In this document: positions 43,601 through 62,237 of the stretch, in pieces
Position numbering within the stretch: position 1 is the stretch's first letter
Layout of the letters: every line of letters starts with the position of its first letter
Source of the DNA: Bugula neritina
Taxonomy: Eukaryota > Bryozoa > Gymnolaemata > Cheilostomatida > Bugulidae
DNA length: 64,000 bases
NCBI GenBank assembly: GCA_964035545.1
Contig: OZ037773.1
Coordinates: 6,278,251-6,342,250 of the forward strand
Reading direction: 5' to 3'
The notes under the pieces: generated by a model
What the model was told of the DNA's origin: nothing
The model's input: the letters and a program-made list of their open reading frames with translations, nothing else
Database searches by the model: none
Translations under genes and position numbers: made by a program

Positions 43601-46600
43601 TGTCTTTCTATGATGAAATCATGAAGCTAATGAATATGGTACTAATGCTAAAGTGTGGGTGTTGGAACAGGGGGAAGAGGATTCCATCAAACTCGAAGTG
43701 GTGGCAGTGGCAGATATAGTTAGTGATGGACACTCTTGTTCTTATAATAAGATCAAGATTTATATTCACTTAACTTACAAACTTAGCATCTTAAATTCAA
43801 ATTTGAAAGAATTTCAGCTAATTAGATCTTTCTGTTGCTGCCGCTACTTGTATACGGGGGGGGGGGGAGGGGGAGCCGGTATTTACGTGGCAGTCATAAG
43901 CTGGTTGACACATATTTGTGATAAGGTGGCTGTCCACCCATTTCTAACTCTTTCAACGTCTGTTGATAACAGTTTAGGTGCTCTGTTGGTGAAGGTCTGA
44001 TGATTTGCATGCATGTTCTTGTACTGCAGTCAACTCTGATGGTAGATATATCCTTAAAGATGTTGGCCAACGCCTCATTCAAGCATAATCCTAATCTTAC
44101 TAACATTTTTCTTTTCAACTTCTATTTTTATTGTTAAACTTTTTAAAGTGTCATTTGTTATAGTGGAGGATACACTCTAATTGCAAATCTGGAAGGACTA
44201 GCGCAGCTGTCAATGCAGCTATAATGTGTATTTGTTTTTGTTTATTTATTGTGTCATTTTGAACAATTTATAACTTCTGTATTTTACTCTAAGCAGCCAA
44301 ATTGCTAATGGCAAAACGTTAACAATTCATTTTACATGTATAATATCAACCCCTATATACTACATTCTATATTTTTCATTTGAATCACAGTTTTACATGG
44401 AATTATCTTTTTTTAAACTTTATTTTTCTATGATCATTATGAAACTAGCTTAAAATACTTGGGAATAGTTTATTGATGCCTTATGTCTAGCCTCATCATT
44501 TTTTCTTAAAAAGAAGACAATTTCTGTTGAATGTTAGTAAAAGATGTTGGATTAACATTTATTACTGAATATTTGATAATTTTGTTGTAAATTCTAGACT
44601 TCATGTACCAAGAGGCATTTCTTACCACATATCGTACATTCCTCACTCCCGAGGAATTGATAGATAAGCTGTTGTATCGGTACAATAAGTTCTCACATGC
44701 TCAGGACGTATCTAAGAAAAGATTATCTCGAAATGCTTTTTCACTGCTAGTTCGAGTGGTGGATGAGCTAACGTAAGTATTTCTCTCTCTTGCAGCGATT
44801 CTTTACACTGCTGTGTATTCATGTGATAGAAGAGAAATAACATATTACCTTCCAACAACTCTTTTATTTTGTAAATCTGAATTATGATTAAGTTTATATT
44901 CAGATAAATAAATTGTTGAAACTTTGAGCAGGTGTTTGCAGGTGTTTCAGTGTTTAGATAGTGACTATCCTCTATGACTATTTATAACTAGAAGTATTTG
45001 TGTCTGCTAGTTAGTCTGTGTTCTTATGTAGCATGCTGTCTACTCATTTGTGGGTGTTTCAGGTCTAGTGAACTTGTGTCATCTATAAACCTGAGGTTAC
45101 TAAGGCTAGTGGCAGAGTTGGTAAGGGAGGGGGAGTTGATCCTCGCCAAAATTATGAGACGCAAACTACTAGAAAAATTTGACCCGAACCAGAAGCCAAT
45201 CAAAAAGATTGAGATTGTAGTCTCAGCTCCAAAGTCACCCCTGTAAGTAAAATCACCAGCTACATCTCGGGTGGGGGAGGTAAGATCAAAGGCTTTCTCC
45301 TGGAAAATGATTTGTCAACAAGAGTTCAACTATATTTGTAATGTGCTGCTGGAAAATTAGTTGAAGGAGCTCCAAATTGGAGTTAAATGGGTGCAGTGGG
45401 GTTTGTAGTATACTCTATACTATACTCGGCACCCCCAATTAGGTGCTGCTTCTAGCGATATTCGTGGTACTGTATTGCGAAATACATGTTCTACATCCTA
45501 CAGTGTTATGTAATATATGTGTTGCAGGAGAGAAGCCACTCTCATAGATTTCAAGTCACAAGAGTTGGCAGAGCAGCTGACTTTACTTGAGAATGACTTC
45601 TACCAGAGACTTGAATTACCAGAACTACTTATCTGGTCACGGGAACAGAACGAGGAAAAGTTAGTCTGACTGTCATTTGTTTATATTATATAGTATTCTG
45701 CTGTCATATTACATACTATATAATGTGCTATCATATTATTGATTTCATCATGCATAATTTGCATAACATCTAAACACTTAATATTTCATATGCACTACTA
45801 GTGTTCAAAGGTTCATTTGATCTTTTGAGTCGACTTGCTGTGTATAAATATGCTACTAGTGCATGCTGTAGTGAGCTTTCACATGTACCCTACTCACTGA
45901 CAGGTTTTCACATGTGCTCTACTCAATGACAAGTGCCATACTCACTGACATGTGTCATACTCACTGACACGTGTCATACTCACTGACACGTGCCATACTC
46001 ACTGACATGTGTCATACTCACTGACATGTGTCATACTCACTGACATGTGCTCTACTAACTGATATGTGCTCTACTCACTGACTCGTGCCATACTCGCTGA
46101 CATGTGCTCTATTTACTGACAGGTTTTCACATGTGCTCTACTCACTGACATGTGCCATACTCACTGACATGTGCTCTAATTTGCTGACATGTGCTCTACT
46201 CACTGACACGTGCCACACTCACTGACATGTGCTCTACTCACTGACATGTGCTCTGCTAACTGACATGTGCTCTACTCACTGACTGCTCTAATTTGCTGAC
46301 ATGATTCACAGGTGTCCCAATCTAGTAGAGTTTACAGAACATTTCAACAAAATTTCATGGTGGTGTCGAAATTTGATACTGAAACCTGATGACCCAACAA
46401 CTAGAGAGAAGTACTTCATAAAATTTGTTCACATATTAAAGGTTTGTTGTCATTTTTGGTGAAAACAGAGTGAATTTGAATGCTAGTTCTTAATAGAGTT
46501 TGTAAACCAGCCTGCAACAAATATTGTGCAATAAGTTGCAAGTGTGTGAAGCATGGCGGTTTTGTCAAAAACTGAATCACGTTTGTTAGTCAATTAAAAA

Positions 46601-47996
46601 ATAAAAGAGCAATTATACTCTCAATATTGTAATACCCTGTTTCTTGTTTCCCACTGCCTTGTGTGAAAATATCTAGCAAACATTACTTAGTTGCAGCAAC
46701 CATTACTTAGTTGCAGCAACCATTACTTAGTTGCAGCAACCATTATTTAGTTACAGCAACCGTTACTTAGTTACAGCAACCATTACTTATTAACAGCAAC
46801 TATTACGTCATTACAGCAACCATTACATAACAACCAGTGTACTATACGCTGTGTCTAGACAATCTCAACTATTTAGGCCTCCTTGCTTTATGTTGCAGCA
46901 TCTACGCAAACATAACAACTTTAACTCCCTCTTGGCCCTGCTCAGTGCTCTAGATTCCGCACCCATCAGCCGTCTGGACTGGCCCAAACAGGAAAAGGAA
47001 ATGATACAAGAGTACTTCAGTCTTATTGATTGCACCAGCAGTTTCAAGTCATATCGAATGACCTTAGCAGAGGCCCAACCGCCGTGCATCCCGTATATGT
47101 AAGACTCTAATGCATGACTCCGATATCTACTGATAGTCATTTACTGATAGTCAGTTACTGATAGTCATCAACTGATAGTCATTTACCCGAGAAAAGTTGT
47201 TGTTAGTGAAATTGAGTCATCGCATTAAGTTTCAGAAAAGCATGATAATTTATTTGTATAAGATTTTTCCTTGAAGCTTTTTTTCTCATTTTTAAAGACA
47301 AGTCGGAGCATAACTTGTATGAGAATGCTTAAACTATAATGATGGTTATGCTTTATTGACCAATTAATTTCTATGAAATATCCAAGTATTAACAGAATTT
47401 TGGAGTTGTCATCTTATGGCTGTATAATTTTAGAGGTTTGATTCTCAACGACATGACAATCATAAGGGTAGGAAACACGGCTAAGCTGGCAGACGGGGAT
47501 CTCATCAACTTTCAGATGAGGTGGCAGCTGTTCAACGTGCTAGAGTGTCTTCGCAGGTTCAGGAAACCGTGAGTTTGACTTACCTTTAGTCACACAAAGC
47601 TTAGTGGTGTTTACATTGAGTAATACTGACAACAATGTGTATATAATGTGTGATAGCTTTTGTGGATAGCATATTATGGGAAGGGATCCACTGATGGTGT
47701 CTCTGATATTACTTCACCGTCATCAAAGTGAAATGATTTTAAATTCAATTTGTGTTTTGCTTTCTATACTCTCAGTGGTGCTCATGAAACACATTGATGG
47801 TCTGCTTACACTGTAACCTTACATTGCTGTGGCTCATTATACATGCTAATATATGCCCTTTTTCTCCCTCAGGGTCTACCCCTTCCAAAAAGATCAAAAT
47901 ATTCTACAGTTCCTCGATGACTTCAATGATTACAACTCTAACGATGATGAAATGTGGGAGAGATCCAAGGAGATCAAGCCGACCAGCACTAAATAG
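31697..47996 (+). CDS. RAPGEF1: Rap guanine nucleotide exchange factor 1 (C3G)
   Basis: Nineteen coding exons: 31697-31927, 35185-35360, 35788-35904, 36649-36804, 37250-37462, 37901-38347, 38652-38788, 39170-39303, 40936-40984, 41323-41561, 41885-42118, 42580-42661, 44598-44772, 45063-45242, 45528-45659, 46312-46441, 46899-47098, 47434-47568, 47873-47996. Total 3291 nt, 1096 aa; human isoforms are about 1077-1095 aa. Activates Rap1/R-Ras downstream of Crk adaptors. The N-terminal region has LLPGSATVALE and a LIEWSDQVMLMDS helix like human C3G. A serine-rich middle follows. Exon 9 (49 nt) carries the Crk SH3-binding PPPLPPKRRH (about 544-553). The REM domain (about 718-830) includes EAFLTTYRTFLTPEEL and LVRVVDELT. 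The CDC25 domain (about 860-1090) includes AEQLTLLEN, FTEHFNKIS, LLALLSALDSAPISRL and PPCIPYIGLILNDMT. The C-terminal DDFNDYNSNDDEMWERSKEI matches family ends. Start: first ATG after the acceptor at 31680. Confidence 0.95.
32196..32345 (+). mobile_element. SINE copy with internal deletion
   Basis: The head GTTAGAGTGTTGGCTTAGTA and core TTAGGAAGAGCATCCAATCA join straight to the tail GGGATGGCGACTATAAACTT, omitting the middle segment. RAPGEF1 intron 1. Confidence 0.8.
33067..33243. mobile_element. MITE family B copy
   Basis: Inverted ends cacagtttcctaat and gcaatggaaatgcagtg. The interior cacaaccacaaatttatcc is shared with the copies at 42727-42862 and 50935-51085. RAPGEF1 intron 1. Confidence 0.65.
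33365..33610 (+). repeat. Dispersed repeat, family C, forward copy
   Basis: It contains taaattcggccactctgtcc, acacatacataagccacaaa and gaaatggaaccgtgagatat, all matched in inverse orientation at about 35500-35660 and in the same orientation at 60100-60245. RAPGEF1 intron 1. Confidence 0.75.
35490..35700 (-). repeat. Dispersed repeat, family C, inverted copy
   Basis: Reverse-oriented copy with cttacggttccatttctcaa and ttttgtggcttatgtatgtg, in RAPGEF1 intron 2. Together with the forward copy in intron 1 it brackets exon 2. Confidence 0.75.
36817..36966 (+). repeat. 27-bp minisatellite next to RAPGEF1 exon 4 donor
   Basis: About 5.5 units of tactttgactattagtttca plus ctgttgg, beginning 12 bases after the 5' splice site at 36804. 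Confidence 0.92.
37109..37249 (+). repeat. 22-bp minisatellite made of 3' splice-site copies
   Basis: Six 22-bp units (tatttrtagagcacactgat plus 2) end in the true RAPGEF1 exon 5 acceptor, tatttgtag|AGC. Every unit keeps TTTRTAG|AGC. In the frame used by exon 5, splicing to an upstream unit would read AGA GCA CAC TGA, an immediate stop. Confidence 0.92.
37475..37580. repeat. (TATAC/TATTA)n tract
   Basis: Low-complexity actatactatattatac tract immediately after the exon 5 donor in RAPGEF1 intron 5. Confidence 0.8.
39020..39049 (+). other. G-quadruplex-capable run
   Basis: gaggggggggggagaaggga followed by ggg, on the RNA-like strand of RAPGEF1 intron 7. Confidence 0.45.
40259..40345 (+). repeat. 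Tandem repeat with TCATGTGAC motifs
   Basis: Three imperfect copies of about 31 bp containing ggtcatcatgtgac and gcatgtgacactg. The last copy has tcatcacgtgg, an E-box (CACGTG). RAPGEF1 intron 8. Confidence 0.75.
40989..41165 (+). repeat. About 23-bp minisatellite next to RAPGEF1 exon 9 donor
   Basis: Seven to eight units of gatgatgtcatctctcttag, starting 4 bases after the 5' splice site at 40984. The first unit contains the perfect palindrome TGACGTCA, identical to a cAMP response element core; later units read TGATGTCA. Confidence 0.9.
42175..42330 (+). repeat. Dispersed repeat, family C-related fragment
   Basis: Contains agtaacggagaaattaagat, the ttctttaatttt stretch and tctagaacacaggcttttct, resembling 33370-33400 and 33530-33610. 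RAPGEF1 intron 11. Confidence 0.5.
42338..42480 (+). repeat. 16-bp minisatellite
   Basis: About nine units of acaactagaccctgca and variants in RAPGEF1 intron 11. Confidence 0.9.
42727..42862. mobile_element. MITE family B copy
   Basis: Inverted ends cactacgtttccaagcttgg and gcaatgaaacgcagtg. Interior cacaaccacaagttcatcc. RAPGEF1 intron 12. Confidence 0.72.
43212..43285 (+). repeat. About 25-bp tandem repeat, three copies
   Basis: Units of tgacctagatacaggtgatg in RAPGEF1 intron 12. Confidence 0.85.
43855..43876 (+). other. Poly-G run
   Basis: Twelve G, one A and then five G in RAPGEF1 intron 12; could form a G-quadruplex and is prone to sequencing-length error. Confidence 0.5.
45358..45462. 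mobile_element. MITE family A copy, short
   Basis: The ends gaaggagctccaaattgg and ccccaattaggtgctgctt are an inverted pair. Interior gtgcagtggggtttgtag. RAPGEF1 intron 14. Confidence 0.65.
45885..46305 (+). repeat. About 19-bp minisatellite abutting RAPGEF1 exon 16
   Basis: More than 20 units of actgacatgtgctctactc and variants. The last partial unit (ttgctgacatg) is followed directly by the acceptor attcacag at 46311. Confidence 0.92.
46675..46830 (+). repeat. 20-bp minisatellite
   Basis: About eight units of cattacttagttgcagcaac in RAPGEF1 intron 16. Several units contain ttgcag, which resembles the true acceptor (tgttgcag) 70 bases downstream. Confidence 0.9.
47128..47190 (+). repeat. 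Short tandem repeat
   Basis: Four copies of tactgatagtcatt near the start of RAPGEF1 intron 17. Confidence 0.75.
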
Positions 47997-48775
47997 CTGT
48001 TATGGGTGGTCTATACCCATCCCTTTAATTTGTTATCGGAACTGTTGTAGATCCCCGGCAATGTATTCTATAAATTAGTGATTCCTCAGGTGTAAATATA
48101 TTCAATATTTTTCTATTAGGTTTTACTTTCCATTGTGTTGCTCTGCTAATGTGACTGTTATGGAAATGTGTTAGAACCCTTTATTCTACCCGTTCATCTT
48201 TTTATGTACCCCACCCCCACCTTACTATGTACCCACCCCCACATTTCTATATACACAACGTACTTATTGAATTTGATAAAGAAATAACGTGCCCTCAGCG
48301 TGTTTCAACCCTTTACAGTAGACCTTCGCAGTCTATCCATCTCTCTACTCTCTAATCCGCTCCGATAGCGTATTATTTTCTTCGTACAATACCATGTAGC
48401 TTGATTATATAATTTTAATTGATTTTTCAATGTATTTTTGTGCATTATTTTACTATTTTATTTCTTTTATGAAAATTTTTTCATTCTACTTAATTTTTGT
48501 GACTTATTGTAGTTAAAAAATTGTAGACTGAAAGGTTTGCTGATGTATAAAGCAAAATTTTTTCCATGACCGCTACTTACTACTACTGTCACTAACTGCT
48601 ACTTAAATTGTAGAACACTTTCCAACTGAAATACTTTTGTTATTGTATTCAGTCATCAGTATGTATGACTGTTTTGTCAAAACTAATGTACGGAAGATGC
48701 TGCTGTATTTAAGATGCTGCTGTATTTAAGATGCTGCTGCAATTGCTTCATTTTTTTCTTTTCAGTAACTATAAA

Positions 48776-48781
48776 AATAAA
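48776..48781 (+). promoter_or_regulatory. RAPGEF1 poly(A) signal, proximal
   Basis: AATAAA 780 nt after the RAPGEF1 stop codon. Confidence 0.5.
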
Positions 48782-48876
48782 CTCAATATTTCCTATAGTC
48801 TAATTTTTAGGCTTTGGCTTTTTACTATATGAACTGCTTTTAGACACATCTTGTAACTCTGTAAATATTATTGTAC

Positions 48877-48882
48877 AATAAA
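48877..48882 (+). promoter_or_regulatory. RAPGEF1 poly(A) signal, distal
   Basis: AATAAA about 100 nt beyond the proximal one, followed by a T/G-rich stretch (ctcttttggtgc). Confidence 0.55.
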
Positions 48883-48979
48883 TGATTGAACTCTTTTGGT
48901 GCATTAGTATCATATAATATAAAATATTATGCTAATCCTTTATATTTAATAAAACTTCTAAAGTTATGGAATGTTTTTT

Positions 48980-48985
48980 TTTATT
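48980..48985 (-). promoter_or_regulatory. Possible poly(A) signal of receptor gene
   Basis: AATAAA on the minus strand about 250 nt after the receptor stop codon, 100 bp from the RAPGEF1 distal signal. Confidence 0.4.
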
Positions 48986-49235
48986 ATCATCACAACAGAC
49001 AGTATGCACTTTAATTGACATTAATTCAAATTGTATTCTATAAAAGAAAAAAATGTCAAATGCATGTTGTAAATTATTGAGTACAAGATAAATAAATATA
49101 ATGCTGTACTGTGAAAGGCTTCAGTCAATTCTGGTGGAATTATGACAGTAAGACTATGGAATTAAAGATGAACTTATTTTGTAACATCTAAATGTTAGAA
49201 TGATATGCAGCGTTGGCTTGATATTAAAGCAATTC

Positions 49236-56717
<7,482 letters not shown>

Positions 56718-58729
56718 TATGTTTGCTGACACGGTAAAAGCCGACAGCTACAGAGCTCACTGTGAAAGTGTATCATTGCACGTCCACTTTCCGTACACAC
56801 AAGAGCTTCAAAGCCATATAACCAGAAGGAATATACTACTTTGTACTTTAATTACTGCTTATTTTTTAAATATAATTACAGTTCCGTCAAAGGAAGCACG
56901 TCTGGGCACGAGCGAGAGTGCCAGAATCAATATCTGTAGAATTAAATATCAGTAACACGCTATACTGTATAAACTATATACTATATACCGTATATAATTA
57001 TTATTGAGCTGCAGCCTAGATGTAAGAAGTTAATAATATATAAGATGGAGTCATTTACCATCATCTTAACACTCAGAAATTTTAATTACAAATGATGTCC
57101 TTAAAAAGGAAAGATAAAGGTGAACTGCCGTTGCAGATGATACACATACACATCAGGGATATTGTGAACTTAATTACATAGCTATATGATTATATATGTG
57201 CATAAAATATAGGTGCTAGGACAATATATTATAGCATAGTATAATATAAGGCAATATAACATAATGAAATATAATATAATGTAATATACCATAAAATAGT
57301 ATAATATAAGGCACTATAACATAATGAAATATAATATAATGCAATATATACCATAAAATAGTATAATATAATACAGTATAGTATAATGTAATATACTATA
57401 AAATAATATAATATAATGCGCATAAGATAATATTCTAAAGCAATATAACATTATGTTGTGTAGTTTGTCCAAAAAGCCATTTGATTTAGCAATCACAGCT
57501 GATTCATCTCGCATAAATGATTAGTTTTATAAAAAATAACATCAAAATGATTTACAATAAATCCTACACTGTAACTTGGAGCTACACAATAAGTAGAATA
57601 TCCCTTAGACCTTTGCAAAGATGTTGAAATCAGAGAGTATTGTCATTCAGGAAGAATCTGGTGACATACCTACAAGGGAAACAACAAGTCTGAAAGAAAA
57701 AACTCAACAGTGAAAATCATCTCGCCAACCTAACAAACTCAGTTGGTAAAGTTTTCTACCGGCTGTCAACCATATTCATGGCTTGTGCGTCTTGACTAGC
57801 TACAATGTTATAACGTCATAAAGCTTCAAGCTATTTATATTTTTCTTTTTTCTGTTAAAATGTATATGTATTTTTTTTATTAGCTTTGATATAACAAAAC
57901 AAACAAACAACAAGTTTAATGAGTGAGTCAGGAAAATATACTTTGGGCTTATTATTTACTGTTGGTCATGTTTTACTGTATTTTAATTATTATTGATAAA
58001 TATGCATGCCATTGTGTAAAACTAAAATCATATTTTGATCAAAGTGTCTGCACACAGTACTGTCATTGAGTTACCAGGAATGTAGATGCACACACCAATG
58101 TTTGTTATTGTATTTTGGTAACATCTCCTTAATTGTAATTGTTTGCACATTTTGTTGAAGATGCTAGATATTCCTATGTAAAAGCAATTTCTGATCAACA
58201 CATATATTGTAAGTTGCAATTAATGTAAATTTATTTTAGAGTAAGTGATCAAAAGTGATTACCAAGAACTGGTTGCTTGTTGCATTGCTGGTACAGAGAA
58301 ACTCTAGTTAACATTATGTAACCATTATGAGCAAGTTCATTAAACCTGATGCATACAATAAGACATTATTTATACAGTAATACAATCATTGGTATTAATT
58401 AGTAAACAATGCAATAACCAGCTAAACAAGGTTCAAACGGGTTCACAGACGATGACATACCTGCCAATATTATCTTAAATCAATAATTAAATAATTATGT
58501 TTATACGTCAGATGTGCAGTTACTGTTGAGAACAATGACAATTTGGAAGCCATCATTTGTATTGTTTAAGCTGATTGGATCATTTATTTCTTAAATAAGT
58601 CAATAAGAGTTCATGTTATTCTGTGAATTAAATATAGACATGTTGATTACACTGAATGATGAAATATAGAATTCATTATTACACTACAGCTCATCTTTGG
58701 AGTTAGTTGACATATAATTTTAAGACAAA
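56718..58729. promoter_or_regulatory. Head-to-head intergenic region receptor / sulfotransferase
   Basis: About 2 kb between divergent start codons. It contains an AT-rich tandem array (57225-57425). I could not place either promoter. A minus-strand TTGTAG|gtatgt near 57671 could be the donor of a receptor 5' UTR exon, unsupported otherwise. Confidence 0.4.
57225..57425. repeat. AT-rich tandem repeat, about 60-bp unit
   Basis: Three to four copies of a unit containing accataaaatagtataatat, aggcaatataacataatg and aaatataatataatg. Confidence 0.85.
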
Positions 58730-61700
58730 ATGCACAAACTGCATTGTATCAAGTATTTAGTTTTGACTCTAGCAGCTTTTTCTGTTATAGTAATATCACT
58801 CTCCAATAATTTGGATAGTCAACAAGGGGGAGAGAACTTCACACAAAGGTAGGAGTTTGACTGTTTACTACATGACAAATGTTTATGATAATATGGTAAT
58901 TAAAGCTTTATAGTTTTATAATTGTATTACAGATAGAATTCTTTTGTAGTACGTTGTTTCAAACCTAGTTGTGTTGCTCGTAGCACAAGTATAATGCAAT
59001 GCGAGAATAGCATAAAGTGTAGTAAATTATAACTTCAAAGCATGTTTTAATGTAGCAGAGTATTCAATATAAGCATTTATATATAATGGCTGAGTCCATA
59101 GGGGTGTCTGAGAATATCGTAAAAATTAACCTATCAGCTAACATAACTATTTAGGCACGTATATATTTTATATATTAATTAAATGGGCTAAAATACTTTA
59201 AAGTTGACGGTACAGCTAATTTTATTTTCCTATAATCTAATCAGACATAAATTATGATATACAAAGGCACAAATAATAATTAAACACTTGTTTACTTTTG
59301 ATGGGAATCTTGTTAGCTAAAGCTATCAGTCATGACAACCGAAATAATGATAGTGCCTTTTTATAATTAAGTTGGTGTAATACAGTACTACAAGGAATAA
59401 ATATAGTATAAGAGTAATAATATAATATAATATATGACTATGAGTACAATATATTACCATGAATAAACTATATTACTATTAGTATAATATGTTATTAGTA
59501 TAATATATTATTACTAATATACAATTATGGGTATAATATATTACTATGAGTACAATATATTACTATGAATACAATATATTACTATAAGTACAATATAATT
59601 ATTACTATGAGTACAATTATTACTATGAGTACAATATATTACTATGAGTAGGTACAATATATTACTATGAGTACAATATATTACTATGAGTACAATATAT
59701 TACTATAAGTACAATATATTACTATGAGTACAATATATTACTATGAGTACAATACATGACTACAACTATAATATTCACAGAGATGAGGAGAAGCATTCCT
59801 TTACTAGTCCACAGCACAAAGAGAAACGCTCAGTACCACTGCTAACAGTTAGAGCTAAAAGAAGCGCTGAACCCAACACCACCTTCAAAGAAACATCAAG
59901 TGTTAGTCTTGGCACGCGTAACGCAGAAATAGCAACTCTGTTCAAACTAGACACACCTCTTCAACTGGATCTTCCATTCAATGCCAGTCAAGTGTTGAAA
60001 TTACAGAAACATCGCAAAAATAAAATTAACCAAGTAAGATGGTGTAAAGTTTTCACAACTATATGTTTTAAGTTTTAAAACGGTCCAGAAACCTCAATTC
60101 GTGGCATATTTAACTCACAGAGTCGTTAAATTCAGCCATTTTGTTCCTATATCCACATACATAAGCTACAAAATGGGAGTCCAAGCCTTTCTCGTGACCT
60201 AATTTATTTCGATAGAAATGGAACCGTGAGATATGGAGAGAGAAAGCTGTGCTATAAACAACATTATTCCACTGAATTGTTTAGCCTTCTTTAAATGATG
60301 TCTAGTTTCAGCTATTTAAAATACTTTTATTTTATTTGAGGTTTAAAACACCTCAAATCTCACATATACAAGTAATTTTTTTTATTCTTTACACCAACAT
60401 TATTGAATCCATTTGCAGGTGTGTGCTGAGCATGTGGCAAAGAGAAAAGAAGACAGTCACGAGAACCGGCTCATAGGTCATGGCAACTGTTACTCTCTCG
60501 TCAACAACAGCATCATGATGTGTCGAATGCCAAAAACAGGTTCCAAAGATATGCTCAGACTACTCTGTGGGTCTCTCGGGCAGCAGTGTGCTCCGGGAAT
60601 ATTCACGTGAGTTGATGGCTTCTTTAGATGCTGAAGTGTATTGTTATATTTTAAACTACTATTTTATTGTATTATGATTACTTATAAAAGCCTATTTATG
60701 CAATGACATATAATTATTGCTGCAGGCAGTGTAACTATCAATGTTGTCAATGCTTGGGAAATTGCTTGATGCAGCACGCAGTTTGGGGTTACTGAGTGTA
60801 GTGGTTGGAGGGTTTGAAGTTTGGGCACCATCACCGGCTTTCCATGTACCGATCTCAGATCGATCTCAGCGAGATCGATCCATGGAAAGACGCCAAAGAT
60901 CGATCTCAGTCGATCTGAGCTGGTCGGTCTGTAGAGCTCGAACTCAGATCGATCTCATGTTAATAAGACCATGGAAAGACGCCAGATCGATCTGAGAAGT
61001 AGAAAAAGACTGCTCGCTACAATGTTGTCTGCTAATAAAAATGATAACTTATTGATAATTACTAAGCAAAGTATTAACTAATCATGATAACCACTTTTTC
61101 AGATGCCAAAACTTTGACTTTCAGTACAATGATTAAGAAAACTCAATTATATGCAGTAGAAGGTAAAAAAATGGGAAAATTTAAATTGAATTTAAATGAC
61201 TATCAAAACTTAGTTTCATTAGCTATTTTCTTTGTAATTTTAAGCCTAACAGTCCTGTAAGTTTATTAATAATCTGCAAGACAGCCATTAATGTTATATA
61301 AGCTGTCAAGCTAAAAAATTAAAATTAATTATTTTAAATTGGCCAAATTACCATACACTGAAAGCTTTGCTGCGTATAGTTTATAGCTGGGATTAAATTT
61401 TAGACTACTACCATCTTGTTTTCAACAGTAGTAGCTTTAATCACTCAAATAGGTGAACAAATTATACTTTTAAAGTATCCTTCACTTAAGAGGAGGCAAC
61501 TTCGCGAGATCGATCTGACACTCTCATGGAAAAACGATCGATCTGAGCACATTTTTCAGATCGATCTCAGCCAGATCGATCTGAGATCGGTACATGGAAA
61601 GCCCGTGCATGTGAATGCAAATAATACTGTACTCAGTCACTACCAACTCGGAGCTGCTTCTAGCAGTCCCCAATGTTTGTTATGTTAGCCTTCATTCTAT

Positions 61701-62237
61701 GAATTGTAGTCACCTGCTACTTATAGTATATGCTATAATATTCTAAGGAGTAGTTATGATTTTGATGTTTGATGGCTAAACTTTGTAGATATTGTTTTAT
61801 AGCATATATTATTATGCTTTAAATCCTAATTTTGAACATTAATTTATAATATAATATATGTATAAGTTGTATGGTTCAATAAAATCTATGAATACTATCT
61901 CTAAACATTTTATTTATTATTATGGTCTTTGAATAATTAGAGAAATACTTTACAACTTCTAACCACTGCATAGATAATTGTTTGCTCCTTGTTGCTAAGC
62001 AACCACAGCCTCTAGCGTTGACAAGTTTTTATGACGGAGTTATCTCTCCCATTACAGACATCTCAAGTTGGAACCAGAAGAGAATATGTTGGATTCACAA
62101 TATTTTGGTAAATACTTTTCGTTCAACACAGTTAGAAACCCGTGGACCAGACTTGTCAGTGCTTTCACTCACAAGTTCCTCAACTCGCACGACTACATTT
62201 ATATGGCAGCCGCTGACAAGTGCTTTGACAGACACAA
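58730..62237 (+). CDS. Carbohydrate sulfotransferase (HNK-1/CHST8-14 type), 3' exons not found
   Basis: Exons 58730-58848, 59781-60033, 60419-60606, 62058-62237, giving 246 complete codons and ending at a donor (AA|gtgag). Golgi type II membrane enzyme of the Sulfotransfer_2 family, which moves sulfate from PAPS to a glycan hydroxyl. A short cytosolic tip and hydrophobic anchor (about residues 8-24, YLVLTLAAFSVIVISL) precede a basic stem. The 5'-phosphosulfate loop is CRMPKTGSK (about 159-167), equivalent to the RVPK segment of the family. The 3'-phosphate motif is NTVRNPWTRLVSAF (about 210-223). The catalytic C-terminal part (roughly the last 100 residues of the family) was not found before the window ends, so the gene probably continues past 64000. 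The acceptor substrate cannot be told from these exons. Confidence 0.88.
59400..59762 (+). repeat. 18-bp minisatellite abutting sulfotransferase exon 2
   Basis: About 18 units of tatgagtacaatatattac. The last degenerate unit ends about 20 bases before the acceptor attcacag at 59780. Confidence 0.92.
60095..60250 (+). repeat. Dispersed repeat, family C copy
   Basis: Shares ttaaattcagccattttgtt, cacatacataagctacaaaa and gaaatggaaccgtgagatat with the copies in RAPGEF1 introns 1 and 2. Sulfotransferase intron 2. Confidence 0.75.
60768..61668. mobile_element. MITE family A copy interrupted by a second transposon
   Basis: The left half, gatgcagcacgcagtttggg to gaagtttgggcac, and the right half, actcagtcactaccaactcg to gagctgcttctagc, are the two ends of a family A element. 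They are separated by the element at 60832-61607. Sulfotransferase intron 3. Confidence 0.8.
60832..61607. mobile_element. 776-bp non-autonomous DNA transposon rich in GATCGATC
   Basis: About 36-bp terminal inverted repeats, CACCGGCTTTCCATGTACCG continuing into ATCTCAGATCGATCT, and its complement at the right end, with one mismatch. The trinucleotide cat flanks both ends and may be the target duplication. About eight ATCGAT palindromes cluster in the two subterminal regions and none are in the AT-rich middle. No transposase frame. Superfamily not assigned; a 3-bp duplication would suit PIF/Harbinger. Confidence 0.85.

Larger units (their letters stand above)
47997..49235. other. Tail-to-tail region RAPGEF1 / receptor gene
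   Basis: Holds the RAPGEF1 3' UTR and, in its right part, the 3' end of the minus-strand receptor gene. A 17-bp unit (agatgctgctgtattta) is repeated about three times at 48695-48745. Confidence 0.55.
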
